Origin: JAUMWX01 sp023394215
GTDB lineage: Bacteria > Bacillota > Clostridia > Tissierellales > Peptoniphilaceae
Reading direction: 5' to 3' (one strand)
Assembly: GCA_050313995.1 (NCBI GenBank)
Contig: JBNPMM010000006.1
DNA length: 64,000 bases
The first letter of the stretch is position 1; each line of letters opens with the position of its first letter. The translations under genes and the position numbers were made by a program. The notes beneath the pieces were generated by a model. The model was not told the origin of the DNA. It made no database searches and saw only the letters and a program-made list of their open reading frames with translations. Shown in pieces: positions 8,859 through 17,618 of the stretch.

Positions 8859-8919
8859 GCTTAAGCTTCTTTAATTATTTGTTAAATTGTAGTAGAATGA
8901 AATTTGAAGCGGAGGGCTT

Positions 8920-9693
8920 ATGAAAAAAATATTATTGATTTTACTTATGCTTTTTGTGCTTGTCTCCTGCAATTCTCCTAAAAATAGTATTAAGGAAGAA
9001 AAGGGACAAGGGGATACAAAGGCTCAGACAAATGAAGAAAATAAAAATCAGGATGATAAGAAACAAGGAGGACAAGTCTTGGAATTAAATCAAGTTGTAG
9101 GTTACAAAGAAGGTAACATTAAGGCCACTATGAAAACTACTATGGGAGACATAAAGCTTATATTGTTTCCGGATGCAGCGCCTAAGGCTGTGGAAAATTT
9201 TGTAACCCATGCTAAAAACGGATATTATGAGGGTATTATATTTCATAGGGTTATAGAGGGCTTTATGATTCAAGGAGGAGATCCTACCGGAAGCGGCAGA
9301 GGCGGTGAAAGTATATATGGAAAATCTTTTGAAGATGAATTTTCAGTTTATCACAGAAACTTTTATGGGGCTTTGTCTATGGCAAATGCCGGACCGAACA
9401 CAAATGGTTCACAATTTTTCATAGTTACTGCCAAAGATAATGTATCTGAAAATATTCTAAATCAAATGAAATCTGTAGGAGAAGCAAAGGGTTATCCTGA
9501 CAATGTTATTGAACAATACAAAAATGTTGGAGGGGCCTTCCATTTGGATTTTGTTCACACTGTATTCGGCCAAGTTGTAGAAGGTATGGATGTGGTTGAA
9601 GCTATTTCAAAGGTTGAGAGGGATTCTTCGGATAAACCTTTGAAGGATGTAAAAATAGAAAAGATTATAATTGAAGATGATTCGCATAAATAA
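8920..9693 (+). CDS. cyclophilin-type peptidyl-prolyl isomerase lipoprotein
   Basis: 257 residues. A lipoprotein signal ends at Cys18 (LFVLVSC lipobox), followed by a charged Q/E/K/N-rich linker to about residue 60 and then a cyclophilin domain with the core motifs NFVTHAKNGYYEGIIFHRVI, FMIQGGDPTGSG, FYGALSMANAGPNTNGSQFF and VFGQVVEGMDVV. It should catalyse proline isomerisation of secreted proteins on the outer face of the membrane. It is a stand-alone gene followed by a terminator. Confidence 0.92.
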   Translation: MKKILLILLMLFVLVSCNSPKNSIKEEKGQGDTKAQTNEENKNQDDKKQGGQVLELNQVVGYKEGNIKATMKTTMGDIKLILFPDAAPKAVENFVTHAKNGYYEGIIFHRVIEGFMIQGGDPTGSGRGGESIYGKSFEDEFSVYHRNFYGALSMANAGPNTNGSQFFIVTAKDNVSENILNQMKSVGEAKGYPDNVIEQYKNVGGAFHLDFVHTVFGQVVEGMDVVEAISKVERDSSDKPLKDVKIEKIIIEDDSHK

Positions 9694-9746
9694 ATCAATT
9701 ATCGGGTTGATTTAAGGTGATTAGGAGTAAAATCCTAAGGTTCTGT

Positions 9747-9790
9747 AAAATCTGTTGGGGACTGAATAGAAGATGCCCAACAGATTTTTT
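9747..9790 (+). terminator. rho-independent terminator after the cyclophilin gene
   Basis: AAAATCTGTTGGG pairs with CCCAACAGATTTT around a 16-base loop, followed by a T run. Confidence 0.9.
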
Positions 9791-9900
9791 ATGGTAAGAA
9801 ACATTTATTATACAAATTTGTTACATTCATAATTTACACACATATATTTATATAATATTATTATAGGCTTATATAGTAGCATAATTATCTGACAAATCCT

Positions 9901-9929
9901 TTGCAAAGATTTTCTCTACTTTATATAAT
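9901..9929 (+). promoter_or_regulatory. promoter of carD
   Basis: TTGCAA (9901-9906), 17 bases and TATAAT (9924-9929), followed by GGAGGAG just before the carD ATG. The preceding 110 bases (9791-9900) are AT-rich and show no gene. Confidence 0.75.
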
Positions 9930-9949
9930 ATATGTAGGAGGAGAATTTT

Positions 9950-10429
9950 ATGTACAAGGTAGGAGATAAAATAGTATATTCGGTGCACGGTGCAGGCGTA
10001 ATTGTTGATGTTGAGGATATAGAAATATTTGATGAAGTAAAAAGTTACTATATATTGCAGCTACCTATTAACAATATAAGAGTGTCCATTCCTGTTGAAG
10101 GTATAGAAGAAGCAGGGATTAGACCTGTTATAACTAAAGAAGAAGGAAAGAAGGTTGTTGAAATTTTGAAGTCTGAAATGACTAAAATGTCCAGCAACTG
10201 GGGAAAGAGATTCAGAGATAATCTCGAATCTATAAAGACAGGTGATATTTTTGAAATAGCCGATATAGTTAGAAATCTGACCTTGCTTGACAAGGAAAAG
10301 GGTTTATCGGCTTCTGAGAAGAAGATGTTAAATAACAGCAAAAGAATAATGGTTTCTGAGCTGGTACTAATTGGAGCTATGGATAAGGAGGAAGCATCTG
10401 AACTTATAGATGAATTGATCACTTTATAA
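9950..10429 (+). CDS. CarD/CdnL-family transcription regulator
   Basis: 159 residues. The N-terminal CarD RNA-polymerase-interacting Tudor-like domain is clear (YKVGDKIVYSVHGAGVIVDV, then YYILQLPINNIRVSIPV). The helical C-terminal half (KMSSNWGKRFRDNLESIKTG, LTLLDKEKGLSASEKKML) matches the DNA-contacting domain. Such proteins bind the RNA polymerase beta subunit and stabilise open promoter complexes. A strong promoter precedes it and the YacL-like gene follows after 9 bases, so the two are probably co-transcribed. Confidence 0.9.
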   Translation: MYKVGDKIVYSVHGAGVIVDVEDIEIFDEVKSYYILQLPINNIRVSIPVEGIEEAGIRPVITKEEGKKVVEILKSEMTKMSSNWGKRFRDNLESIKTGDIFEIADIVRNLTLLDKEKGLSASEKKMLNNSKRIMVSELVLIGAMDKEEASELIDELITL

Positions 10430-10438
10430 GGAGGATGA

Positions 10439-11560
10439 ATGTTTAGAAAAATTGCTAAGATTATTCTTGCGCTGGGGGGTGGCGGTATAGGCTACAGCCT
10501 GGTTTTATTAGCAATGCAGGCAGGACTTGTAAAGTTTGAGAGCAACTTGGTTCAATCAATAGTATATGGAGTGTTTATGGTTGGACTTGCGCTTTTGAGC
10601 TACCTTTTGGCGCCGAGCATAATCAAAAAAGTTTTGAAGAATCTTGATGTGTTGGATACTAAAATTCAAAAAATACCTACGGGAGATATAGTGATAGGGT
10701 CGATTGGACTTTTATTTGCACTTATTATTTCATATTTTGTTAGCTTGCCTATATCACTGTTATCGCTTCCGACAAGTTTGGAGTTTGTCAAGTGGATTGT
10801 GACTGTAGCCGTATATTTTGTTATTGTAAGTATAGGTGTCAGGATTGCATTGAGAAATAAGGCTGAAATACTTCAGGTTTTCCCTTTGAAGCTTGATAAA
10901 AAGGCTGATAGAAATAAGAAAAAAGAGACTTCGAAGTTTAAAATCAAGGGTGACAGATTGCAGGATGATCAATCAGCTAAGATTTTGGATACTTCAGTAT
11001 TGATAGACGGTAGAATAAAGGCTATAGCCGATACCGGATTTATTGAAGGAAAGCTTGTTATACCGGAGTTTGTTTTGGAAGAGCTTCAGTTTATAGCTGA
11101 CTCCGCTGATGAACTTAAGAGGGAAAGAGGTCGTAGGGGGCTTGATATAGTCAAGGATCTGCAGACTTCCGGTAAGGTTTCAGTGGAGATAAGTAATCAG
11201 GACTTTCCTGAAATCAAGGAAGTGGATATTAAGCTTTTGAAACTTGCGCAGCAAAGCGGAGCCTTTGTTATGACAAATGACTATAATCTTAATAAGCTTG
11301 CAGTTGTGCAGGACATAAGGGTGTTAAATATAAATGACCTTGCAAATTCCGTAAAGACGGTTGTTATACCGGGAGAAAAGATGCTGGTTAACATAATAAA
11401 GGAAGGAAGAGAGAAAAATCAAGGGCTTGCATATTTGGAAGACGGCACTATGATAGTCGTTGAAGAGGGTAAAACCTTGATAGGGCAGGAGGTAAATGTT
11501 ATTGTAACAACTGTCCTTCAAACGGCAGCCGGCAAGATGATTTTTGCCAAACCTATTTAA
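10439..11560 (+). CDS. YacL-like PIN/TRAM-domain membrane protein
   Basis: 373 residues. About four N-terminal membrane segments (residues 5-140) precede a PIN nuclease-fold domain starting at ILDTSVLIDGRIKAI, with conserved acidic residues (LDTSVLIDG, EELQFIADS, MTNDYNLN), and a C-terminal TRAM domain (PGEKMLVNIIKEGREKNQG). This is the architecture of Bacillus YacL. The PIN acidic residues suggest RNA cleavage, but the biological substrate is not established by the sequence. GGAGGATGA precedes the ATG closely. Confidence 0.88.
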   Translation: MFRKIAKIILALGGGGIGYSLVLLAMQAGLVKFESNLVQSIVYGVFMVGLALLSYLLAPSIIKKVLKNLDVLDTKIQKIPTGDIVIGSIGLLFALIISYFVSLPISLLSLPTSLEFVKWIVTVAVYFVIVSIGVRIALRNKAEILQVFPLKLDKKADRNKKKETSKFKIKGDRLQDDQSAKILDTSVLIDGRIKAIADTGFIEGKLVIPEFVLEELQFIADSADELKRERGRRGLDIVKDLQTSGKVSVEISNQDFPEIKEVDIKLLKLAQQSGAFVMTNDYNLNKLAVVQDIRVLNINDLANSVKTVVIPGEKMLVNIIKEGREKNQGLAYLEDGTMIVVEEGKTLIGQEVNVIVTTVLQTAAGKMIFAKPI

Positions 11561-11605
11561 TTTGAAAGGAGTAGGCCCGGTTTTATTTAGGGCTAAAATG
11601 ATATT

Positions 11606-12625
11606 ATGAAAAAAGGTGCAAGGATAATCGCCTTATTATTAGCTGTTTTAATGGTAATGGGCATATTTGTATCGGTATTTACCAGAGCGGCTTCATCATG
11701 GGATAAGGGTATTTATGTATATGGAGCAGGTTTGAACGAAGAAAATATGAGAAATACCGCAAAGCTTTTGGGCATAAGCGATTATGAAGGTGTCAGTAAG
11801 CTTAAGGTGGATGCCAAGGATATAAAGAAGTATTTGGATGAAGATACTGATGATGGCAGTATGATATCTTCTGTATATATTGTAAAAGATGAAAAAATCA
11901 AAGGGGTTGAAGTAGAGGTTACTACAAGTGAAAATATAACATCTGTAAAGGCCGGACAATATGCCAATGCTGCTATAACAGCCGGCATAAGCAATGTTAA
12001 GATATATGTTGCAGCTTACACACCGGTAACTGGAACATCCGCCCTTACGGGAGTATATAAGGCTTTTGAAGCTACAGGACAAAAGCTTGATAAGGACCGT
12101 ATGCAGGTTGCAAATGAGGAACTTATAACAGTAAGTGAGATAGCTGACGAACACAAGGGCAATGAAAAGTTTTCTCAAGGTAAGTTGGATCAGGCCATTA
12201 TAGAGGTTAAGGAAAAGCTTGTAGAACTTAAGGAGAAAACAGGGGAGTTGGCAAGCAAGGCCGATATAGAGAAAATAATAAATGAAGCCTTGAAAAACAA
12301 AGAGCTTAATAATATTGTCAATCAGATAAATATAGATAAGTTGGTAGTTTTCTTTAACAATTTCCAAAACACGGGTGCGATTAATTCAAACCAAATTCTA
12401 AGCCAGTTAGGAGAACTTGGAAATACAATAAAGGAAAAAACCAAGGATCTTGTTGATTCTGCGGGGAAAGTTATAGAAGAAAATAAGGAAACCATAAATA
12501 AAGCTGTAGAAAGTGCAAAGGATGCATTGAATTCAGAGCAGGCTAAGGGATTTTTCTCATCAATCGGAGATTTCTTCGGTTCGATTTTTAAAGCCATAGG
12601 TGACTTTTTCAGTTCTATATTTTAG
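11606..12625 (+). CDS. DUF1002 family secreted protein (YpuA-like)
   Basis: 339 residues with a hydrophobic N-terminal signal (residues 5-28), then the DUF1002 signature (VTGTSALTGVYKAFEATGQK) in a domain spanning about 30-200. A Lys/Glu-rich helical stretch follows (about 200-300), ending in a repeated Phe/Ile/Gly tail (GFFSSIGDFFGSIFKAIGDF). The function of the family is unknown. The only plausible Shine-Dalgarno, AAAGGAG at 11565-11571, is 34 bases from the ATG, with a small hairpin between. Confidence 0.8.
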   Translation: MKKGARIIALLLAVLMVMGIFVSVFTRAASSWDKGIYVYGAGLNEENMRNTAKLLGISDYEGVSKLKVDAKDIKKYLDEDTDDGSMISSVYIVKDEKIKGVEVEVTTSENITSVKAGQYANAAITAGISNVKIYVAAYTPVTGTSALTGVYKAFEATGQKLDKDRMQVANEELITVSEIADEHKGNEKFSQGKLDQAIIEVKEKLVELKEKTGELASKADIEKIINEALKNKELNNIVNQINIDKLVVFFNNFQNTGAINSNQILSQLGELGNTIKEKTKDLVDSAGKVIEENKETINKAVESAKDALNSEQAKGFFSSIGDFFGSIFKAIGDFFSSIF

Positions 12626-12657
12626 ACAGTATTTTAATAGATTATATAGGAGTTATG

Positions 12658-13512
12658 ATGACAAAAATAAGATTGTTTGCTGACAGCAGTATAGATTTGC
12701 CCCAGGAGATTATTGATAGGATAGGTCTTACTATAATACCGGTAAATATAACGATGGGGGATGAAGAATATGTTGATTTAATCGATATAACTGCTGATGA
12801 TGTGTTAAATTATGCTGAAAGAAACAAGGTTTTACCTAAGACCTCCTCAGCGACTTATACAAGGGTTGAGGAGGCTTTGGGAAGCCTTAAGGATGACGAG
12901 AAAGGCATATATGTGCTTATATCGGCCAAGGCTTCAACTACAGCTCAAATGATAGGGCATAATGTTTTGAAAGCCAATAACTGGTATGACAAGGTAACGA
13001 TAATAGATACCAAGAGTTTATCAGGAGGTTCGGGTTTAATAGCTATTAAGGCATACGAGTTGATTGAAGAGGGAAAAGATTTTGATACGATAGTTGATGA
13101 GTTAAATCTTTACGTTGAAAAAATTAACGGAAGCTTTTTGGTTGATAAACTGGATTTCCTTTATTATGGAGGTAGGGTTTCTCAGTTTTCCTTGTTGTTA
13201 TCGGGAGGACTTAAGATTAAACCTATGATTAAGTTTACAGACGGGGAAATGAAGGCATTTAAAAAATATAGAGGAAGTTTGGAAAAAACTATAGCTAAAT
13301 ATACCGATGAAGTTTTAGCTGATGATGAAAGTATTGACGATTCAAGGGTTATAATAGCCTATACAAGAATGGATGAGAAGACGCTTAGGGAGGCTGTTGA
13401 GAGGGTAAAAGCAAAAAATATTTTTAAGGAAGTATTAGTAGCCAAGGCATCAGCCACTATAACGGTTCATGGTGGACCGAATGTATTTTCATTATTTTTC
13501 GCCAATAAGTAA
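12658..13512 (+). CDS. DegV family fatty-acid-binding protein
   Basis: 284 residues. The DegV fold is marked by the N-terminal FADSSIDLPQEII, the binding-pocket segment KTSSATYTRVEEALG, and YYGGRVSQFSLLLSGGLKIKP. Family members bind a fatty acid, and some supply the FakA/FakB fatty acid kinase. Two ATGs are adjacent; the second (12658) is chosen because AGGAG at 12648-12652 is only 2 bases from the first. A strong bidirectional terminator follows. Confidence 0.92.
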   Translation: MTKIRLFADSSIDLPQEIIDRIGLTIIPVNITMGDEEYVDLIDITADDVLNYAERNKVLPKTSSATYTRVEEALGSLKDDEKGIYVLISAKASTTAQMIGHNVLKANNWYDKVTIIDTKSLSGGSGLIAIKAYELIEEGKDFDTIVDELNLYVEKINGSFLVDKLDFLYYGGRVSQFSLLLSGGLKIKPMIKFTDGEMKAFKKYRGSLEKTIAKYTDEVLADDESIDDSRVIIAYTRMDEKTLREAVERVKAKNIFKEVLVAKASATITVHGGPNVFSLFFANK

Positions 13513-13533
13513 AAATATTATTTATGCAATTAT

Positions 13534-13584
13534 AAAAAGGGGCTGCCACAAAACTCCAAAGAGTTTTGCGGCAACCCCTTTTAT
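13534..13584. terminator. bidirectional terminator between degV and the acetyltransferase gene
   Basis: AAAAGGGGCTGCC.ACAAAACTC pairs with GAGTTTTGCGGCAACCCCTTTT around a CAAA loop. A/T runs flank both sides, so it can end both convergent transcripts. Confidence 0.9.
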
Positions 13585-13595
13585 AATAAACTTTA

Positions 13596-14072
13596 TCAGA
13601 TGGGTATTTCTTGAAATCCTAAACTTTCAAACAGGTTGAAGGCCGGTATATTTTCGAGATTTATATATACGTATAAGTCTTTATATCCCAATTTTATTAA
13701 TTCATTTTCACAGGCATTTATCAAGATTTTTGCCAAACCTTGATTTTGATAAGCCTTTTTAGTGAATGAATAGGTTAGCGTGGCTTGACCCTTGAAGTCG
13801 GCAACAAAGAGGCCGGCAAGGATTTCGCTGCTGTTTGCAATACAAAGGGAAGCGGTCTCGAGAGCCTTTCCATATAAGCCGTTTTTAAAATTTTTAATTT
13901 CCGCAAGGAAATCTTCAACTTTGTCATTTTCATAATCTGTTGTATCAAGATAGGCATCATACATAGCTTCAGCTATATCCTCAGCCTTAGCAAGACCTAT
14001 TAAACTTATGAGTTTTGAATGTTCTATTGTGCTCTCATAAATATTTTTTTTCATTTTGATTCTATCTTTCAT
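13596..14072 (-). CDS. GNAT-family N-acetyltransferase
   Basis: 158 residues. The C-terminal half holds the acetyl-CoA binding core of the GNAT fold (KKAYQNQGLAKILINACEN, with the QNQGLA variant of the Q/RxxGxG/A motif) followed by the YVYINLENIPAFNLFESLGF segment typical of these enzymes. The substrate cannot be told. The GGGGAG site upstream supports the start at 14072. The gene is monocistronic, between two terminators. Confidence 0.85.
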   Translation of the reverse strand: MKDRIKMKKNIYESTIEHSKLISLIGLAKAEDIAEAMYDAYLDTTDYENDKVEDFLAEIKNFKNGLYGKALETASLCIANSSEILAGLFVADFKGQATLTYSFTKKAYQNQGLAKILINACENELIKLGYKDLYVYINLENIPAFNLFESLGFQEIPI

Positions 14073-14144
14073 AAGCTCCCCCTCTCTTATTAGTATTGTA
14101 GCATATAAGGAGGGATTTTTGTATTGTAATGGACCTTTTAAAGT

Positions 14145-14177
14145 AAAAAAGATCTCGAACTTGCGAGACCCTTTTAT
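14145..14177 (-). terminator. terminator of the purine permease gene
   Basis: On the minus strand GGTCTCG-CAAGTT-CGAGATC is followed by TTTTTT, just after the permease stop. Confidence 0.85.
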
Positions 14178-14193
14178 TTTAAATCTTATTAGC

Positions 14194-15495
14194 TTAGAAA
14201 GGTAAGAAGATGTATCTTAGAAGGAATACAAACGAAAGTATATATACCAATAAAGATACTTGTTTAGCCTTCCCGGCAGCTACCTTTATGATTGTGTATG
14301 AAATCATACCGAATACTATACCTTCAGCTATAGAGTAAGCAAAAGGCATCATTATTATTGTTAAGAATGACGGCACGGCTACGCTGTAGTCTGTCCAATC
14401 AATTTGAGTAATAGGGCTCATCATAAACAAACCTACTATTACCAATGCAGGAGCTGTTGCTGAGCTTGGAATCAATAGGAACAAAGGTGCCAAGAAGGTT
14501 GCAATCAAGAAAAGTATACCTGTAACAACAGCAGTCAAGCCTGTTCTTCCACCTTCTGCAACACCGGCAGATGATTCTACATAGGTTGTTACTGTTGAAG
14601 TACCTAAAAGGGCACCGGCGGTAGTACCTACGGCATCCGCCAATAAAGCTCTTTCAACTCTCGGCAATTTGCCGTTTTCATCCAACATATTTGTCTTTGA
14701 AGCAACACCTGCGAGAGTACCTACAGTGTCGAACATATCAACAAAAAGGAAGGTAAATAGGGCAACTATAAATGAGTTTCCAAAAGATTTAGGAGAAACC
14801 AATTTGAAGGCTACATCTCCAAGTCCTGTCGGTAATTGAAGTACATGAAAGTTTTCCGGAATAACAGTAACTCCCATAGGTATACCTATAATAGTAGTGA
14901 TAATAATACCTAAAAGAATAGCTCCTTTTACTTGTCTTGTAACAAGTATACCGGTGATGATGATACCTATTATAGCTAATAGGGGAGCTGCTTGAGTGAT
15001 ATGACCAAGGGTAACTATTGTACCTTCGCCGGATTTAACAACGCCGGAATTTGTAAGACCTATAAGGGCTATAAACAAACCTATACCTACAGAAACAGCA
15101 TTTTTAAGTTCCTTAGGGATGGCGTTAAAGATTACTTCTCTTACCCTAACCAATGAAAGGACTATAAATATAATACCTTCCAAAAATATGATGGTAAGAG
15201 CTTCCTGCCAAGTAAATCCGTACTTCATAACTACTGTATATGTGAAGTAGGCATTAAGACCCATACCCGGTGCAAGGGCGAAAGGATACCTGGCAAAAAG
15301 ACCCATAAAAATTGTAGCCAATGCAGCGGATAGACATGTTGCGACGAATACACCGTTAGCGTTCATGCCTGTTTGTCCAAGCAATCCCGGATTTACAGCC
15401 AATATATAAGCCATAGTCATAAAGGTTGTAATACCTGCAATGATTTCGGTTTTTACATTGGTGCCACGTTCTTTCAGTTTAAAAAACTTTTCCAA
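14194..15495 (-). CDS. NCS2-type purine permease (PbuG/AzgA-like)
   Basis: 433-residue polytopic membrane protein of the AzgA subfamily. The N-terminus has RGTNVKTEIIAGITTFMTMA and FALAPGMGLNAYFTY; the middle has LFVDMFDTVGTLAGVA and the TTAGALLGTSTVTTYVESSAG signature. These transporters import guanine, hypoxanthine or adenine with protons. No purine riboswitch is visible; the leader is only about 30 bases long. Confidence 0.92.
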   Translation of the reverse strand: MEKFFKLKERGTNVKTEIIAGITTFMTMAYILAVNPGLLGQTGMNANGVFVATCLSAALATIFMGLFARYPFALAPGMGLNAYFTYTVVMKYGFTWQEALTIIFLEGIIFIVLSLVRVREVIFNAIPKELKNAVSVGIGLFIALIGLTNSGVVKSGEGTIVTLGHITQAAPLLAIIGIIITGILVTRQVKGAILLGIIITTIIGIPMGVTVIPENFHVLQLPTGLGDVAFKLVSPKSFGNSFIVALFTFLFVDMFDTVGTLAGVASKTNMLDENGKLPRVERALLADAVGTTAGALLGTSTVTTYVESSAGVAEGGRTGLTAVVTGILFLIATFLAPLFLLIPSSATAPALVIVGLFMMSPITQIDWTDYSVAVPSFLTIIMMPFAYSIAEGIVFGMISYTIIKVAAGKAKQVSLLVYILSFVFLLRYIFLPF

Positions 15496-15527
15496 AATAA
15501 TTCCTCCTAAATTTTAATGACAAGTAT

Positions 15528-15555
15528 ATTTTATCAAGATATTGGATATTGTCAA
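15528..15555 (-). promoter_or_regulatory. promoter of the purine permease gene
   Basis: On the minus strand TTGACA (15550-15555), 16 bases, TAAAAT (15528-15533), then AGGAGG before the ATG. Confidence 0.65.
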
Positions 15556-15562
15556 ATGAACA

Positions 15563-15615
15563 AACAAAAAGTCACAAGAAAAAGTGGCAAATTTAGCTTT
15601 GTTTTTCTTGTGACT
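15563..15615 (-). terminator. terminator of the flavoprotein reductase gene
   Basis: AGTCACAAGAAAAA pairs with TTTTTCTTGTGACT across about 18 bases, followed on the minus strand by a T-rich tract. Confidence 0.8.
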
Positions 15616-15679
15616 GATTTTATTTAGTTGATTTTTTTATGAAAATTTAGGATGGGCAAAAATTTTGCCTTACTAAGAT

Positions 15680-17473
15680 TTATTTACTTGCATTTTGTCC
15701 GGCAATTCTTCCGAATACTATAATATCAGTAATTGCATTACTTCCAAGCCTGTTTTTGCCGTGGATGCCTCCGGTTACTTCGCCTGCCGCATAAAGGCCC
15801 TCAATTACCTTGCCGTTTTTGTCAATTACCCTTGCTTGGGAATCTATTTTTATACCGCCCATTGTATGGTGAACAGCAGGAGCAGCCTTTATGATGTAGA
15901 AAGGTCCCTTCTCGATTTTTGAAGGAAGACTTCTTTTGTTAAATTCCGGATCCTTACCTTCATCAACATATTTATTGTAATTTTTTAGAGTTTCAGCAAA
16001 ATTTTTATAGTCTATATCAAAAAACTTTGCAGCTTCCTCTACTGTATCAGCTTTTACAAGCAATTTATTTTTATATAGATATTCCACTTCCGCCTTATGA
16101 TTTTCTTCAATCTTGCTGTTTACATAGCCGTTTTCATCTATGATTTCATAGCATACACTGCCTGTTTGAGCCTTGATTGCCATAGACATTTCATCTCTTC
16201 TTCCAAGTTCTTCAACAAACCTTTTACCCTCTTTATTTACTATTACCGAGTGACCGTACAGTCTTGCATCATCAAAGTATAATAGGGTACCTGTTAGGGG
16301 ATCGCAGATAGGATATGTTTGTATGTATTCCATGCCTACAAGGTCGGCGCCGATTTTTTCAGCCATAACAATACCGTCGCCTGTGATTCCCGGGCCGTTT
16401 GTTGAAAGAATTTTTTCATCTATAGCCGGATTGTATTTTATTCTCATTTCCACATTTGAACCGAAACCGCCAGAAGCTATTATGATGTTTTTACATTTAA
16501 ATGTAAGCTCTTCTGTAGGGCTTGTAGCATTCACTCCTACAACCTTGTTGTTTTCTACTATCAACTCTGTGGCTTTTGTATTAAGCCTTATAGGAATATT
16601 CAATTCTTTGGCTTTTGCTTCAAGTTTTGTTATGATTTCCTTACCGCTTGCACCCTTTGGAACCAAGGATCTTTTAACTGAGTGGCCTCCGAACTGCATC
16701 AATTCATCTTCCCATTCAACTTTTATATCATCACGAAGCCATTTTGCACCGGCAAGAGCATTTTCTGCAATTACCTTTATCAGAGATTCATCGCCTATGC
16801 CGTCGCCGCCCTTTATAAAGTCTTTTATGTGTTGTTCTGTACTGTCTTTTATGCCTTCTTTTTCTTGGATCCAGTTATTGGCTACAGCCATTTCAGCACC
16901 GGAAATAAGTGTATTGCCACCAACAAGCGGCATTTTTTCAATTAATATTACATTTTTTCCGTTTTCTTTTGCTGTGATTGCAGCGGTTAGGCCTGCTCCG
17001 CCACCACCTATAACTACTATATCAACTTCTTCTGTAAGTTTTTTTAGCTCAACTTTTTCATCTTTTGCATCAAGTTTTTTTAACATTGATTTATCGGCTC
17101 CGGCATTTTTTAAAGCATTATTTACGGCTTCGATAAATCCTTTTGAAGTTAGGGTACAGCCTGATACCGAGTCCACATCAGGTGAATTTGTTTTTATTAT
17201 TTTTCCTGTCAATTCGTCCATAGCCTTTTCAAAGCCCGGAGTTTCTTTATGAGAATTAACCTTTATAGCTTTTATTTGGTCATCTTTTATCTCTAAAGAT
17301 ATGTTGATTTCTCCGCCTTTTCCTTGACCCTTACCCTCATATGTAGCATCCTTGATTTTACCTTCGCTTACCTTTGCAGGATCTTTTTCCTGCGTTTTCT
17401 TTTGTGTGTTTTTGCAGGCTGCAAGAGAAAATACAAGCAGCATTGCTAAGAACAATGAAATTATTTTTTTCAT
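15680..17473 (-). CDS. FMN/FAD-containing fumarate-reductase-like lipoprotein
   Basis: 597 residues. A lipoprotein signal ends at Cys20 (FSLAAC). An FMN-binding domain (about 40-120) carries DSVSGCTLTSKG, close to the D-x-x-SGA(S/T)-x-T site where ApbE attaches FMN to threonine. An FAD domain follows with the dinucleotide motif VVIGGGGAGLTAAITA and the C-terminal AAPAVHHTMGGIKID and GLYAAGEVTGGIHGKNRLG, as in flavocytochrome c fumarate reductases and urocanate reductase. It probably reduces an unsaturated carboxylate outside the membrane. The electron acceptor cannot be read from sequence. A YesMN-type two-component system is divergently transcribed beside it. Confidence 0.9.
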   Translation of the reverse strand: MKKIISLFLAMLLVFSLAACKNTQKKTQEKDPAKVSEGKIKDATYEGKGQGKGGEINISLEIKDDQIKAIKVNSHKETPGFEKAMDELTGKIIKTNSPDVDSVSGCTLTSKGFIEAVNNALKNAGADKSMLKKLDAKDEKVELKKLTEEVDIVVIGGGGAGLTAAITAKENGKNVILIEKMPLVGGNTLISGAEMAVANNWIQEKEGIKDSTEQHIKDFIKGGDGIGDESLIKVIAENALAGAKWLRDDIKVEWEDELMQFGGHSVKRSLVPKGASGKEIITKLEAKAKELNIPIRLNTKATELIVENNKVVGVNATSPTEELTFKCKNIIIASGGFGSNVEMRIKYNPAIDEKILSTNGPGITGDGIVMAEKIGADLVGMEYIQTYPICDPLTGTLLYFDDARLYGHSVIVNKEGKRFVEELGRRDEMSMAIKAQTGSVCYEIIDENGYVNSKIEENHKAEVEYLYKNKLLVKADTVEEAAKFFDIDYKNFAETLKNYNKYVDEGKDPEFNKRSLPSKIEKGPFYIIKAAPAVHHTMGGIKIDSQARVIDKNGKVIEGLYAAGEVTGGIHGKNRLGSNAITDIIVFGRIAGQNASK

Positions 17474-17618
17474 ATATACCTCCCATTTGAGTTAAATATA
17501 TAACAAAAAATAACCTTTGTATTTACACGAAGCGGTAAAAAGTTTGTACAATAAAATTTAGTTGTTATTTTTACATCAATAATATAGTATTATGATTATA
17601 ATATGGGTGGAGGGATAT

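Noticed and set aside
15496..15560. A purine riboswitch before the permease gene.
   Set aside because: The leader from the likely promoter is too short and has none of the conserved riboswitch core.
16323..17252. A 309-codon open frame on the plus strand.
   Set aside because: It lies opposite the flavoprotein gene, is Ser/Pro/Phe-rich without any motif and has no ribosome site; it is the antisense of a real gene.
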